Assembly: GCA_016708435.1 (NCBI GenBank)
Contig: JADJFV010000035.1
Span: forward strand, 124,001 to 188,000
Source: Leptospiraceae bacterium
Lineage (GTDB): Bacteria; Spirochaetota; Leptospiria; Leptospirales; Leptospiraceae
Direction: 5' to 3'
Length of the DNA stretch: 64,000 nucleotides
Every line of letters begins with the position of its first letter. Position 1 is the stretch's first letter. Shown here in pieces: positions 43,770-53,268 of the stretch. A program made the translations under genes and the position numbers. The notes below the pieces were generated by a model. It searched no databases. It saw only the letters and a list, made by a program, of their open reading frames with translations, and was not told the origin of the DNA.

Positions 43770-45353
43770 ATGTTTAAACGAAACCTTATTTTTTATTTAT
43801 TAATTTCCACTTTCTTTTTTTCCTGCATTCCTCCTTTTCAGAAGAAGGAAAAAAAAGACAATCTTGGTCTTTACCTTCTGGCTGCTCGATTATTAAATAC
43901 TAACTCTTGTGTCGGCGGATTTTGGGCGCTGAGCCTTACCTCGAATGCTTATTCTTGTCAGCCCGCTAAACTTGTGGCATCAGGCACCAATATTGAAATT
44001 TATGAACAGACAGGTCTTTCGGCTGAGACAAATTATTCTGGCTTTAAGTATTCCAATGTTGTAACTGCTTTCGATACGATTATATATCCCAAGATGACGA
44101 ATGCCTTTGGTGCTCCTACTGATATTGATGGGAATAAAAAAATTACTGTTTTTGTTTTAGACATCGGGAGTGGAGTAGGCGGCTATGTTGATCCAGTTCA
44201 GTTTATTCAAGACTACCCCGATGATATTACGTTTAGGTCAAATCAGAAAGAACTCATCTATCTAGACGGCAACGCCTTATTAGCCCTTCGAAAGAAAGAA
44301 TTGTCTGCTAACTTGCCGGATACTTTTTTATCTAGCCTCGCTCATGAATACCAACACTTAATCAGGATGCAGCATGAGCTTGGGTTTAAGACTCTTATCC
44401 GCACACTAGATGATGTTACGAATAAAACTTTGACCTTTGATGATACTTGGATCAATGAAGGAACGAGTGAAGTGGCAAGTGATATTGCAGGTTATGGTCC
44501 ACAATCTTCTAGAATGGCATGTTTTAGAGGGGATCCTGCAACTAGTTGCGTAGAGGGCGCTGCTGGTTTTTCGCTTATTACATGGGAATCGTCTATTCGC
44601 AATTACGCGTCCGCTTATACTTTTATGTCCTACTTATACAATGTATCTGGAAGCACGGATACTGAAAAGACTGCGTTTATTAAAAATACAGTTGTGGGTA
44701 ATAGCTCTAAGCTTCGAGCCAATACATTGACTAATATGATGACTCTTTTTCAATCTGCGGCTAAGTATAATTCGACGCTTCTAGGTGCTGATGCAACCGG
44801 CATATATAGAAGATTATATGCTACCTTTCTTTCGCAGGCATTTAATCCAAATCGATATCCGGGAACATCTACTTTATTTATTGGCACATCTACTATTGGC
44901 ACAATGAGTGCATTACAGACTGCGTATCCATTGCCTTCTGTGTTAAATCCAATTTATACCTACGCGTCCAATTTTGGAATTGTAAAGGGCTCTACATTTT
45001 TAATATACCCATCTGCCTTCTATCGAGTATCTGAAAATTCTTCCATTGCACCGGATAATGTAGACACTGTTAAAATTTGGAATGGAAGCCCAGGTGCCTT
45101 TGGTCCTGAATTTATTATCTTTAACGGAAGAATAGATACAACTCCAGTCTTGTCAAATGGAAGTATTCTTTCTGAGAAGAACTCTTCTGAAGTGAACACA
45201 AGAATGGCTACAACAGAAAATTTGAAATGGACTCCGCTCATTTCTAAGACAGGTGAGTTATTTTGTCCGCATTCTTTTGTTTCAAGAGAACGGTTTGCCG
45301 CTAAACAATTCAATATGCAAAGGCGATTCAATACCAATCAGATATTGAAATAA
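43770..45353 (+). CDS. M30-like (hyicolysin-type) metalloprotease lipoprotein
   Basis: A protein of 527 residues with a signal and lipobox (FFFSC). The zinc site HEYQH is at residues 192-196, in the setting FLSSLAHEYQHLIRMQHE, and the third ligand region WINEGTSEVASDIAGY follows (about 231-246), the layout of the M30 family. The N-terminal domain has KKITVFVLDIGSG-like strands. The family consists of extracellular proteases; the substrate here is unknown. The C-terminal 100 residues look beta-rich. It stands alone, before the operon at 45410. Confidence 0.82.
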   Translation: MFKRNLIFYLLISTFFFSCIPPFQKKEKKDNLGLYLLAARLLNTNSCVGGFWALSLTSNAYSCQPAKLVASGTNIEIYEQTGLSAETNYSGFKYSNVVTAFDTIIYPKMTNAFGAPTDIDGNKKITVFVLDIGSGVGGYVDPVQFIQDYPDDITFRSNQKELIYLDGNALLALRKKELSANLPDTFLSSLAHEYQHLIRMQHELGFKTLIRTLDDVTNKTLTFDDTWINEGTSEVASDIAGYGPQSSRMACFRGDPATSCVEGAAGFSLITWESSIRNYASAYTFMSYLYNVSGSTDTEKTAFIKNTVVGNSSKLRANTLTNMMTLFQSAAKYNSTLLGADATGIYRRLYATFLSQAFNPNRYPGTSTLFIGTSTIGTMSALQTAYPLPSVLNPIYTYASNFGIVKGSTFLIYPSAFYRVSENSSIAPDNVDTVKIWNGSPGAFGPEFIIFNGRIDTTPVLSNGSILSEKNSSEVNTRMATTENLKWTPLISKTGELFCPHSFVSRERFAAKQFNMQRRFNTNQILK

Positions 45354-45409
45354 AAAACTTGTTTATAATTCTGTAATACTCATTCTGGTATTAATAAAAG
45401 GATACGTGT

Positions 45410-46426
45410 ATGCCCGTTGCTGACTATTTTAAAGTGAGTTTTAAAAAACCAGAGTTAAGTGAATCGATCGCTCAGATTATAGAAAAAAAAGCGAAGTTAA
45501 AAAGCCAATTAGAATCATGCTACTCTAGACTCGAGTCTATTGAAATTTGTAACAGCAATGCAAAATCAAGTGATGCTCTTATTCTAGCAAATTATCTCAT
45601 TGCGGATATTGCGAATTTGGCGCTATCTTACTTTAATAAACCCGCAATTTTAAATACCGATAATTGGCTAGATAAAATAAAAACCATTTCCGATGAAGAG
45701 ATTTCTTCTAGTTTTAATGCGCATAATTTGATTCTTACTTCTGCATACAAGACAGAAGAAGAAAAAAGTGAAAAAGTAGAAACCTCTCTTGCTGATTTAC
45801 TCTATTCGATTGAAAAATTTATATTTAAAAAGAACAAAGCTCAGTTTGCAAATCCTGTGGATGATTTTAAAAAGAAATCTGCCATTCAAGCCATTATAAG
45901 CATAATTGTAGTTATCCTCTTGCTCAACGTTGGCATTAAGCAATTCAATAAATTAAAACCAATTAAGAGTGACACTGCAAAAATTTATTTCATGAACGCG
46001 CAAGCTCCTGCACCGGTTGCGGCTAATACGGTTACTGCTGAAGTAAAACCTTCCGAAGAATGGAAAGATGTTAGTTTCGTTTTTCCTCAGCCGACAGATA
46101 TCAAAGACATTAAAGTTGAGCCAGTGCATCAAAATTTTGCAAGGATGCAATTAAAAGAAATAAAATACTTAGATGAAAGTAAAAGTGTATTGAGAGAAAG
46201 AAATTTCCAACTCAGCAAAATTGGAATGATCGAAAACACAGAGACAAATGAAATTTGCTGCACGGAAGACTTGAAGCCAGGAAAACTTATTCCCGGTGCA
46301 TACTTCGAAGTAGAATCAACAAGTGCAAATCCAGCCTTCTATGTAAAAATGGAAAATACGAAAGCAGTAAAAGAAATCATTTTAACATTCCGCTATATTA
46401 AGAATACTAAGAAGTTTGCGGATTAG
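45410..46426 (+). CDS. Membrane protein of unknown function, first of a four-gene operon
   Basis: A protein of 338 residues. The N-terminal half is helical and cytoplasmic (coiled-coil-like, with IIEKKAKLKSQLESCYSRLESI in part KAKLKSQLES). A single membrane helix lies at about 164-183 (SAIQAIISIIVVILLLNVG). The extracytoplasmic C-terminal half contains a beta-rich domain with short Cys-containing IENTETNEICCTEDLKPGKL and PAFYVKMENT. I recognise no family. The gene ends 6 bp before the UbiA-type gene, which suggests a shared operon. Confidence 0.75.
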   Translation: MPVADYFKVSFKKPELSESIAQIIEKKAKLKSQLESCYSRLESIEICNSNAKSSDALILANYLIADIANLALSYFNKPAILNTDNWLDKIKTISDEEISSSFNAHNLILTSAYKTEEEKSEKVETSLADLLYSIEKFIFKKNKAQFANPVDDFKKKSAIQAIISIIVVILLLNVGIKQFNKLKPIKSDTAKIYFMNAQAPAPVAANTVTAEVKPSEEWKDVSFVFPQPTDIKDIKVEPVHQNFARMQLKEIKYLDESKSVLRERNFQLSKIGMIENTETNEICCTEDLKPGKLIPGAYFEVESTSANPAFYVKMENTKAVKEIILTFRYIKNTKKFAD

Positions 46427-46432
46427 GAATAT

Positions 46433-47329
46433 TTGCCTCAAATGCTAGTTCAATACATATTATTAATGCGTGTTCACCAGTGGATTAAGAACACCATTAT
46501 ATTTGCAGGGATCATCTTCGGTCACAAGTTATCAGACACAGATGCCTTATTAAAAAGCTTCTTTGCGTTTATCATATTTTCTGTAATTGCTAGTTGCCAG
46601 TATGTAGTGAATGATTATCTCGATAGAAAGGAAGATGCACTTCATCCTGAAAAGAAACATCGCCCTCTTGCCTCCGGCAAAATTGAAGCAGGTCTTGCTC
46701 TTCTGATAACTGTTTTTATTCTTCCGATTTCCTTGATACTTTCTTATACACTCCATCCTTACTTCTTTGCACTCTGTAGTTTTTATTTCGGATTCAATCT
46801 AGTATATAGCAAATATTTAAAACATATTGTTATCTTAGATGTGATGAGTATCAGCATTGGTTTTGTTGTGCGTGCCATTTCGGGAGCGGTTGTGATTGGT
46901 GTAAGCTTTTCGTCTTGGCTTTTACTTTGCACTTTTATGCTTGCTCTCTTCTGGGGATTTAGCAAGAGAAGAGGAGAACTGATTCTATTAGAAAAATCAG
47001 CAACTTCTCACCGCAAAATTTTAGAAGAATACTCTCCTCAGTTTTTAGATTTAATGATGTCGATTGCATCTACAATGACATTGATTAGTTACGTCATGTA
47101 TACCATTAGCCCCGACACGATTCAAAAGATGGGAACAGACAAGCTTGTATATACAATTCCTATTGTTGTCTACGCAATTTTTAGAAGTCTATACATCATC
47201 TACATCAAGAATATGGGGCATAATCCTAGTAAGGCGATACTCACCGACATAAGCGTGTTAGCCTCCGGACTCGTATGGGTTCTCATGGTGACAGTGATTC
47301 TATACTTTAAAATACCTTCTATCCAATGA
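46433..47329 (+). CDS. UbiA-family prenyltransferase, DPPR-synthase-like
   Basis: A protein of about 298 residues with nine hydrophobic helices. The first Asp motif is QYVVNDYLDRKEDALHPEK (about 58-76, NDxxDxxxD), with HRPLASGKI right after, as in decaprenyl-phosphate 5-phosphoribosyltransferase (Rv3806c/UbiA). A second Asp region is VLDVMSISIGFVVRAISGAV (about 135-155). It is likely to transfer phosphoribose (or another group) to polyprenyl phosphate. The start TTG 46433 has AGGA 4 nt upstream; an ATG at 46442 is the alternative. It overlaps the thioredoxin-like gene by 4 bp. Confidence 0.82.
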   Translation: MPQMLVQYILLMRVHQWIKNTIIFAGIIFGHKLSDTDALLKSFFAFIIFSVIASCQYVVNDYLDRKEDALHPEKKHRPLASGKIEAGLALLITVFILPISLILSYTLHPYFFALCSFYFGFNLVYSKYLKHIVILDVMSISIGFVVRAISGAVVIGVSFSSWLLLCTFMLALFWGFSKRRGELILLEKSATSHRKILEEYSPQFLDLMMSIASTMTLISYVMYTISPDTIQKMGTDKLVYTIPIVVYAIFRSLYIIYIKNMGHNPSKAILTDISVLASGLVWVLMVTVILYFKIPSIQ

Positions 47330-47835
47330 AAGTATTTCGCAAAATCTTAGAGTATTCCTTTTATATTTTAGTCGTCCTTTGCTTTACTTTTTTGCTTTCA
47401 CTCTTCAATGGGAATGGCAGGAAATTAATCTTTCAACCTGCTGATTATCCTTTACTGACAGAGTCAAAGATTTCACCTGAGTTTAATCAAAAAAACAAAG
47501 TCATTTATTTTTGGGCAACCTGGTGCAGTGTATGTCAAACAAATCTTAATCTATTTAAGAGCAGCTACTCTATGTTAAATGGTAAATACAATACAGAGTT
47601 TATCTCGGTAGAAGAAGGCGGCGGGAATGCTTTGTATGTAAAGAAATATATAGAGAAAAATGAAATCAATTTTCCTACTGTGTTTGGAAATCAAGCACTC
47701 TTAGAGGCTAATAAGATTTATGCGTTCCCCACAACAGTCTTTGTTAATGAAAAAAATGAAATTAAATTTATTGATACAGGAATTATGAATCCACTCAGTA
47801 TTTGGATTCGAATCCTGTTTTTATATTGGAGTTAA
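47326..47835 (+). CDS. TlpA-like thioredoxin-fold protein, membrane-anchored
   Basis: A protein of 169 residues. An N-terminal hydrophobic segment (about 9-27) anchors it or acts as an uncleaved signal. The thioredoxin fold has VIYFWATWCSVCQTN, with the redox pair C67-C70 (CSVC). The cis-Pro region is AFPTTVFVNEKN (about 140-151). The layout is of TlpA/ResA thiol-disulfide oxidoreductases facing the periplasm. It is encoded between the UbiA-type transferase (4-bp overlap) and the HExxH protein (1-bp gap), so it probably acts with them. Confidence 0.85.
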   Translation: MKVFRKILEYSFYILVVLCFTFLLSLFNGNGRKLIFQPADYPLLTESKISPEFNQKNKVIYFWATWCSVCQTNLNLFKSSYSMLNGKYNTEFISVEEGGGNALYVKKYIEKNEINFPTVFGNQALLEANKIYAFPTTVFVNEKNEIKFIDTGIMNPLSIWIRILFLYWS

Positions 47836-47836
47836 A

Positions 47837-49039
47837 ATGATTGATTTAAAAACGTTACAAAAATTAAAATTGGAATTATTCAATAGTCTAATAGCAGAAG
47901 CTAACCAATCTCTTACTAAATTACCAAAAGAGCATCGCAAAAAGTCTGAGTCAATTCTAAAGCAATACATTGATACAAAGTCGATTGCAGGTCTTGAGTT
48001 GTGGGTAAATGGAGTATCCGAACATCTATATTTTTCAGAAGCAATGAAAGATTTAAAAGAAATCGGAAATGATTCAACTTTACTAACAGAATTTCAATCA
48101 GCTTTCACTGAAACCTTGAAAGCTGATTTTGGAGTAGAGGATTTTCGCTTTATTGAATGGGAAAGGGCTAAACCAACGTATCCGACACTGCAAGGTCTAT
48201 TAAAGACTTACTGCGACCAAGCGCTTACTCCTTGTTATACCCTAAATGACAATGTATTTCTCGGAACAGAATCTGATTTGACTACTTTCGAGAAAGCAGA
48301 TGGTCCTTCTAAGAAAGGAGTGAAAGTAAAAATAGTTCGTAAGAAAACTCCAAAGGAAAAGCTGATTCAAATCCAAGAAGCGCAAGAATTCTTAGAAGCA
48401 TTCTGGCCTGATGGATTTGCGTTATACAAGCTATTAACCGATAAATTGCATATTGTTCAATCGAATGGACTTGTAAGTTACAGTCATTTTCATGAGCAGG
48501 GAATTTCGTATATTAACTTTATAGACAGAGATATACTTGAGTCTATTGATGATTTGATTCATGAAAATGCTCATCATCATCTCAATTTAATCCTAAAGAA
48601 ATACAATCTGATTAAAAAAGAATTTAAAGATGATATTTTTTATTCTCCCTGGAGAAAAACGCTAAGACCTCTTTATGGAATCTTTCATGCTACGTTTACA
48701 TTTTCCTATGCTGCTTTACTTTTTTACCATATTGCAAAATCAGAGAATTGGACTTATACAGACTTAGATGAAACCTATAAGCAGAGAGCCTACTTTCGAT
48801 TTGCCGAAGAAACTCTTTATGTTCAGTATTCTCTCTTTGATTTACACTGGGCTATCGACAAAGGACTATTTACCGCAAAAGGAATTAGCTTGATTGAAAG
48901 CCTGGAAAAATACAACCAAGAATGTCTTTCTTTCTTACCAGATGTAAAAAAGAAAATCAAATCTAAAGACTTAAGGCATGAATTAGACCAAGTGCAAAAG
49001 GTATTACGGGAATGCAGAGCTAAATACAAATTAGCTTAA
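47837..49039 (+). CDS. HExxH-type putative peptide-modification protein
   Basis: A protein of 400 residues. The HExxH motif is H242-E-N-A-H246 (DDLIHENAHHHLNLILKKY, given in part). Thirty residues later comes FYSPWRKTLRPLYGIFHATF, the second signature of the aKG-HExxH family (SPWR-RP-GxxHG), whose members hydroxylate peptide residues in RiPP pathways. A later E/R-containing helix is at AEETLYVQYSLFDL (about 322-335). The usual RiPP precursor and radical-SAM partner are not seen nearby. It is the last gene of the tight four-gene operon. Function is inferred from the family; the substrate is unknown. Confidence 0.75.
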   Translation: MIDLKTLQKLKLELFNSLIAEANQSLTKLPKEHRKKSESILKQYIDTKSIAGLELWVNGVSEHLYFSEAMKDLKEIGNDSTLLTEFQSAFTETLKADFGVEDFRFIEWERAKPTYPTLQGLLKTYCDQALTPCYTLNDNVFLGTESDLTTFEKADGPSKKGVKVKIVRKKTPKEKLIQIQEAQEFLEAFWPDGFALYKLLTDKLHIVQSNGLVSYSHFHEQGISYINFIDRDILESIDDLIHENAHHHLNLILKKYNLIKKEFKDDIFYSPWRKTLRPLYGIFHATFTFSYAALLFYHIAKSENWTYTDLDETYKQRAYFRFAEETLYVQYSLFDLHWAIDKGLFTAKGISLIESLEKYNQECLSFLPDVKKKIKSKDLRHELDQVQKVLRECRAKYKLA

Positions 49040-49115
49040 AGAGAAAATTTAACAGAACGGGGTTAAAAAATTTGAATTCACACTTGTAATCAAAGCTATC
49101 GGTGTGCATCGGTGT

Positions 49116-49682
49116 TTATCTTTTTTTCAGATCTTCCAGTATATTCAGGTTCATCTTTTCGATTAAGTCGCTTTCGAAGTTAAAACGATTGTGATTATCT
49201 TCAGAGGAGAATTGAATCATTCCTTTGGCAAAGAAGTATAACCCAAACCAATAGTTAAGTCTTTGTGCTCGGTTTGATTGAAATACAATGTCACCATTCT
49301 TTTTTAGGAGTCGAAATTTTTCACTTAGTTCAATGGTTTGAAAATAAGGAACTAGGGTTAGAGTAAATACTGTAAAGAAAGGCAAATAGCGATTATTCTC
49401 TTTACGGGTTTGGATTTCTATTTCAAGAATCAAATCTGCTTTTTCTATATCAGTTTGGATATTTGGAAATTGACCACTGTCTTTCAATTGAGCAAGAAGA
49501 GCATTGTAGCTAGATTCGGATTTGCCCTTAAATCCATTTCTATAGGACTCTTGGTTAAGAATGAAATAAACCGAAGACGTTACCGGCTGATTCATATTTG
49601 CCGCTTCTGGAAACAGGGGAAGAGGATTTCCTTTTTGTATGACCGCGCATTTTAAAATGAGTAACAGTAGAAGGAATCTCAT
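49116..49682 (-). CDS. Putative lipoprotein, second of the second paralogous pair
   Basis: A protein of 188 residues. A short signal with LLLILKCAV (lipobox Cys 12). The segments DIEKADLILEIEIQTR and TLVPYFQTIELSEKFRLL match in pattern the lipoprotein pair at 11668-13084, especially the DADFxLxxxI region followed by a short turn and a beta strand with ExEFxLxxxxTN. The 4-bp overlap with the upstream gene (ATGA at 49679-49682) is as in the first pair. Probably an outer-membrane lipoprotein; function unknown. Confidence 0.72.
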   Translation of the reverse strand: MRFLLLLLILKCAVIQKGNPLPLFPEAANMNQPVTSSVYFILNQESYRNGFKGKSESSYNALLAQLKDSGQFPNIQTDIEKADLILEIEIQTRKENNRYLPFFTVFTLTLVPYFQTIELSEKFRLLKKNGDIVFQSNRAQRLNYWFGLYFFAKGMIQFSSEDNHNRFNFESDLIEKMNLNILEDLKKR

Positions 49683-50353
49683 TTTGCCTCCCAGTTCTTT
49701 AAGATGTTTTGTATTGCGAGATTTAGCATTTCACTTCGTTTCAAGTTTGCCTCTGTAGCCTTATCATAGTAAAGCAAATTACTATTAAACTCTGTTTGCA
49801 GTTGAATTGGAATTCTCGCTTTCTCCTGATTTTTATTATTGTATGCAATTAAATTTCCTGAATAGTCCATTTTACTAATTGTATCCGGTCCTCCTAAAAG
49901 ACTGTAGACTAAAAACCCATAGGAACTTCTTACCAAGTATTGACTGATTGCAAGACCGGTAAGACCAACTGGGAATAGTAAGTGATGAAATTTTTCTTTT
50001 TCTTCTAATTTGGAAAATTGAAACTCTAAAATGATAGCATTCTCAGGAAGCTTTGTGTCTTTCGAGTAGAGTATATTTACTTTTTCAAATTGATTTAATT
50101 CTCTTACAAACTTATAGAGAGTATAAGTAGTAAATGTATTTACATCCTCTTTGGGATTATCGTGATTAAACTCCGGCAGGCTAACAAGCTTTATCCAAGC
50201 ATGGAGATTCTTCTTTTCTTTTACAGAAAGAGGGTCTTGGGCTGCGAAATGAATTTTGCTTTCTTGATAGGAAAAGCATCCTATGAATCCAGTTGGAATT
50301 GCTAATAGAATAAAAAAGTATTTCAAGATAAAAATAGGCAGATTCTTTTGCAT
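49679..50353 (-). CDS. Putative lipoprotein, first of the second paralogous pair
   Basis: A protein of 224 residues with a signal ending PTGFIGC (lipobox). The mature part has KEKKNLHAWIKLV and LPENAIILEFQFSKLEE, then a hydrophobic stretch with FPVGLTGLAISQYLV and STIGLLGG-like SLLGGPDTISKMDYSG. It is weakly related to the first member of the pair at 12341-13084. The ATGA overlap with the downstream lipoprotein shows an operon. The two pairs suggest that two lipoproteins act together. Confidence 0.7.
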   Translation of the reverse strand: MQKNLPIFILKYFFILLAIPTGFIGCFSYQESKIHFAAQDPLSVKEKKNLHAWIKLVSLPEFNHDNPKEDVNTFTTYTLYKFVRELNQFEKVNILYSKDTKLPENAIILEFQFSKLEEKEKFHHLLFPVGLTGLAISQYLVRSSYGFLVYSLLGGPDTISKMDYSGNLIAYNNKNQEKARIPIQLQTEFNSNLLYYDKATEANLKRSEMLNLAIQNILKNWEAK

Positions 50354-50461
50354 AAAACAATCTTATAGGGCAAATAAAAAATACAAGTAGATAAATGTAG
50401 GATTGTGGTAACTTGTCCTAAAGAGAAAATTATTCTAGACTTTCTTTAGGATTGATTAATC

Positions 50462-52267
50462 TTGTTGTCTATGAAATCTATTAGTGCATTAATACTGACT
50501 TTTTTATTTTCCCTGTCCCTTTTTTCGCAGTCGAGAACGCCTGAAAATATTCTAGAGCCAAATAAATTTGAGACACCTAGAGAAACATATATAATATTTA
50601 TGAAAGCGATGGAAGATTATCGGAAGGGAATGCAATCCAAGAATAATCAAATGATTGCAGAGCTTGACACAGCAGTGCGATGTTTAAATTTAGATGGCGT
50701 TCCCTTTGCACTGAGAACTGAGAAAGGTAGGGAATCTGCCATTTTACTGAAAGAAGTAATTGACAGAATTGCTGTTCTTGATCCTTCTAGTATTCCCGAA
50801 GTGGGGGATAAGCCTGATATACCACTTACGAAATGGACGTTTGAAAGAACGGAAATCTCAATGACAAAAGTAGAAAGTGGAGAGAGAGCGAATGAATTTT
50901 TATTTTCCCGTGAGACAGTTGCACGAGTGTATGAATTCTATGCAAAGACAAAGCATCTTTCCTATTTACCTAATAGCGGTGGAGGGGCAGGATACAAAGA
51001 TCCCTGGTCAGAAAGTCTTCCCGGTTGGATGAAGTTTAAGATTTCTTCTATTTATGTCTGGCAGATAGTCGGTATTATCCTCTCTATTTTATTTGGTTAT
51101 GTCATCAAATGGTTTACTAAATTTTTAACTCATTTCATTACTCGATTAGTAAACCGTGTGCCACAGGGAAAGATTAATTGGAAAGAAAAATTCCTATCTT
51201 TTTGTGATAAGCCTCTTTCTTATATTGTCACCATTGGATTTTGGTTTTTTTGTTTAGACGTTTTAGATATCGAAGGAGGAGCCTTTAGAGTCAGTAGCAT
51301 ACTCTTACAGATATTACTCAGCATAAACATTATTCGCCTCTTCTATGATTTGACAAAAGCATCTACCGAATACTTAGAAGTAGTCGCTAAGGAAAATAAG
51401 AATGATTTCTTAATTGATGCCCAGATTATCCCTTTGATTTCAAGAACTGCACGGATACTTGTCGTTTTACTCGGAAGCCTATTTGCATTACAAAATCTAG
51501 GTGTAAATGTAATGTCAGTGCTTGCAGGACTGGGAGTAGGAGGTCTTGCACTTGCACTTGCCGCAAAAGATACAGCGGCAAATCTATTTGGTTCTATCAT
51601 GATTTTTCTAGATAGACCCTTTAAACTAGGCGATACAGTCATTGTAGGAGGAATAGAAGGAGATGTAGAAGAAATTGGATTTCGCTGCACACGAATTAGA
51701 ACTTTCTATGATTCAGTAGTGTCTATTCCGAACTCGGAGGTAGCAAATTCAAAAATAGACAATATGGGGCTAAGAAGATATAGGCGCACAAATGTAACGA
51801 TTGGACTTACCTATGATACTCCTCCGCAAAAGATAGAAGCATTCCTTGAAGGGATAAAGAATATCCTTCGTAAGAATGAACTAGTCGTTCAAGATAGAAT
51901 TCATGTAATATTCAAAGGCTTTGGGAGTTCTAGTCTGGATATACTATTAAATTATTTTGCAACCGTTACAGAATGGGGGCAAGACATGATTTTGCGCCAG
52001 AATATTTATTTAGAAATTATCACTCTTGCCAAAGAATTAAAAATAGACTTTGCATTCCCTACGCAAACACTTCATATCGAATCGACACCGGGGCAAACAG
52101 CTATTAAGCGAGAACATTCACAATCTACAGAAGAATTAAAACAAACAGCAAAGAATTTTGCCAGAGAAGGAAAGTCTTCTCGTCCTACAGGTTTTGGTAT
52201 ATTCATTCATCCAAGCCGTGAGCATAAAAACACAGATGTTGGCGTTGAATTCAAGGAGCAGAGTTAA
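50462..52267 (+). CDS. MscS-family mechanosensitive ion channel
   Basis: A protein of about 600 residues: a signal-like N-terminus (ILTFLFSLSLFSQS), a periplasmic domain (about 25-175), several membrane helices (about 195-370) and the MscS core. The pore-lining helix is MSVLAGLGVGGLALALAAKDTAANLFGSIM (as GLGVGGLALALAAKDTAANL, about 353-372), followed by FLDRPFKLGDTVIVGG and the beta domain with RTFYDSVVSIPNSEVANS. It releases solutes on hypoosmotic shock. I took the TTG at 50462, 10 nt after AGGA; an ATG at 50471 is the alternative. Confidence 0.93.
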   Translation: MLSMKSISALILTFLFSLSLFSQSRTPENILEPNKFETPRETYIIFMKAMEDYRKGMQSKNNQMIAELDTAVRCLNLDGVPFALRTEKGRESAILLKEVIDRIAVLDPSSIPEVGDKPDIPLTKWTFERTEISMTKVESGERANEFLFSRETVARVYEFYAKTKHLSYLPNSGGGAGYKDPWSESLPGWMKFKISSIYVWQIVGIILSILFGYVIKWFTKFLTHFITRLVNRVPQGKINWKEKFLSFCDKPLSYIVTIGFWFFCLDVLDIEGGAFRVSSILLQILLSINIIRLFYDLTKASTEYLEVVAKENKNDFLIDAQIIPLISRTARILVVLLGSLFALQNLGVNVMSVLAGLGVGGLALALAAKDTAANLFGSIMIFLDRPFKLGDTVIVGGIEGDVEEIGFRCTRIRTFYDSVVSIPNSEVANSKIDNMGLRRYRRTNVTIGLTYDTPPQKIEAFLEGIKNILRKNELVVQDRIHVIFKGFGSSSLDILLNYFATVTEWGQDMILRQNIYLEIITLAKELKIDFAFPTQTLHIESTPGQTAIKREHSQSTEELKQTAKNFAREGKSSRPTGFGIFIHPSREHKNTDVGVEFKEQS

Positions 52268-52316
52268 CCATAGAAAAGAAGTATTCAAAAATAAAAATCC
52301 GAAAGGAATTGAATCA

Positions 52317-53156
52317 ATGAAAAAAGCAATTTTAGTTTTGATTGGATTGACTATGCTCGTCCAATGCGGCTCTTTATGGAATGATGTTCCAATACTTGGA
52401 GATGTATTAGGTAATCAAGACGAGTTAGAGAAAAAAGATTTACAAAAAAGAAATCTTACACTCGCAGCGTTAGTCGCGAGCCAACGAACATCCAGTCCCT
52501 CTAGTGGAACCATTTCTGTCGGCTCAGATGGAGTCTCACGTGAATTTCGATCCTGCCCTACAACAGAGCCGATAAGTCCTAAGAGCGAGACTACTGCGAC
52601 TAACGGCTCTATCACTATACGCGGGGGTTCCTCACAAGTAACCTCAAATAACCAGGATGCTTTTTTACAAAAGAAAGAGGGGAATAACGTTGTTTGGTGC
52701 TACTTGTATGATTCCTCTACAGACGACTCGGGGGTAAGCACGATTTACTTCAATGAGAAAAATCTTATCGTAGCATTCACTGTCACCGGTGGTAATACAA
52801 GTCTCAAAGCATCAACAGATGCATTTCAGAAAAGCTATGGTTCAAATGGGGGACCTAAAATAACCTTCCTAGCAATTCTAGATTCCGATACAGGAGCGAT
52901 TCAAAGAGGGACTTTTTTAGGAACAAGAATGGACAGCAATTCACAAGGGAGAGTAAGTGGATTAGGCATTAGCTCCATCTCCGTTTCTGCTTCTGGCTCA
53001 ATCGACTTAAAAGGAAGCGCTTGCTACGATGAAGGCACTGCAACTAATAGTATTGCAACAGATAAAAGTTGCTCGGTCGGCTGCACTGGAAATCCTCCTT
53101 GGTCAGGCTCTCTCAGTGCAACACTCTCTACCTTATCTTCTGGAAAATGTCTGTGA
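52317..53156 (+). CDS. Hypothetical lipoprotein
   Basis: A protein of 279 residues from ATG 52317 (AAAGGAA 9 nt before it). The signal ends TMLVQC (lipobox, Cys about 18). The mature part is Ser/Thr/Gly-rich with WCYLYDSSTDD (about 127-137) and ends in a Cys-containing region (KGSACYDEG, KSCSVGCTGNPPW, GKCL), where disulfides may form. No family is recognised. It begins just after MscS on the same strand (49 bp) and may be co-transcribed. The tail suggests a folded extracellular domain. Confidence 0.78.
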   Translation: MKKAILVLIGLTMLVQCGSLWNDVPILGDVLGNQDELEKKDLQKRNLTLAALVASQRTSSPSSGTISVGSDGVSREFRSCPTTEPISPKSETTATNGSITIRGGSSQVTSNNQDAFLQKKEGNNVVWCYLYDSSTDDSGVSTIYFNEKNLIVAFTVTGGNTSLKASTDAFQKSYGSNGGPKITFLAILDSDTGAIQRGTFLGTRMDSNSQGRVSGLGISSISVSASGSIDLKGSACYDEGTATNSIATDKSCSVGCTGNPPWSGSLSATLSTLSSGKCL

Positions 53157-53268
53157 TCGGATTACGACGCTTATCCGCACATGATGGAGTCATGGGAAGC
53201 CTTGGATAGTTTAGGGATGCCAATTTTAAAATTATATTTTTACGAAATGAACACTAAGGAAGGAATCA

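Noticed and set aside
47837..49100. A RiPP precursor peptide next to the HExxH protein
   Set aside because: No short frame with a leader-like and core-like layout was found from 49040 to 49115 or between the operon genes.
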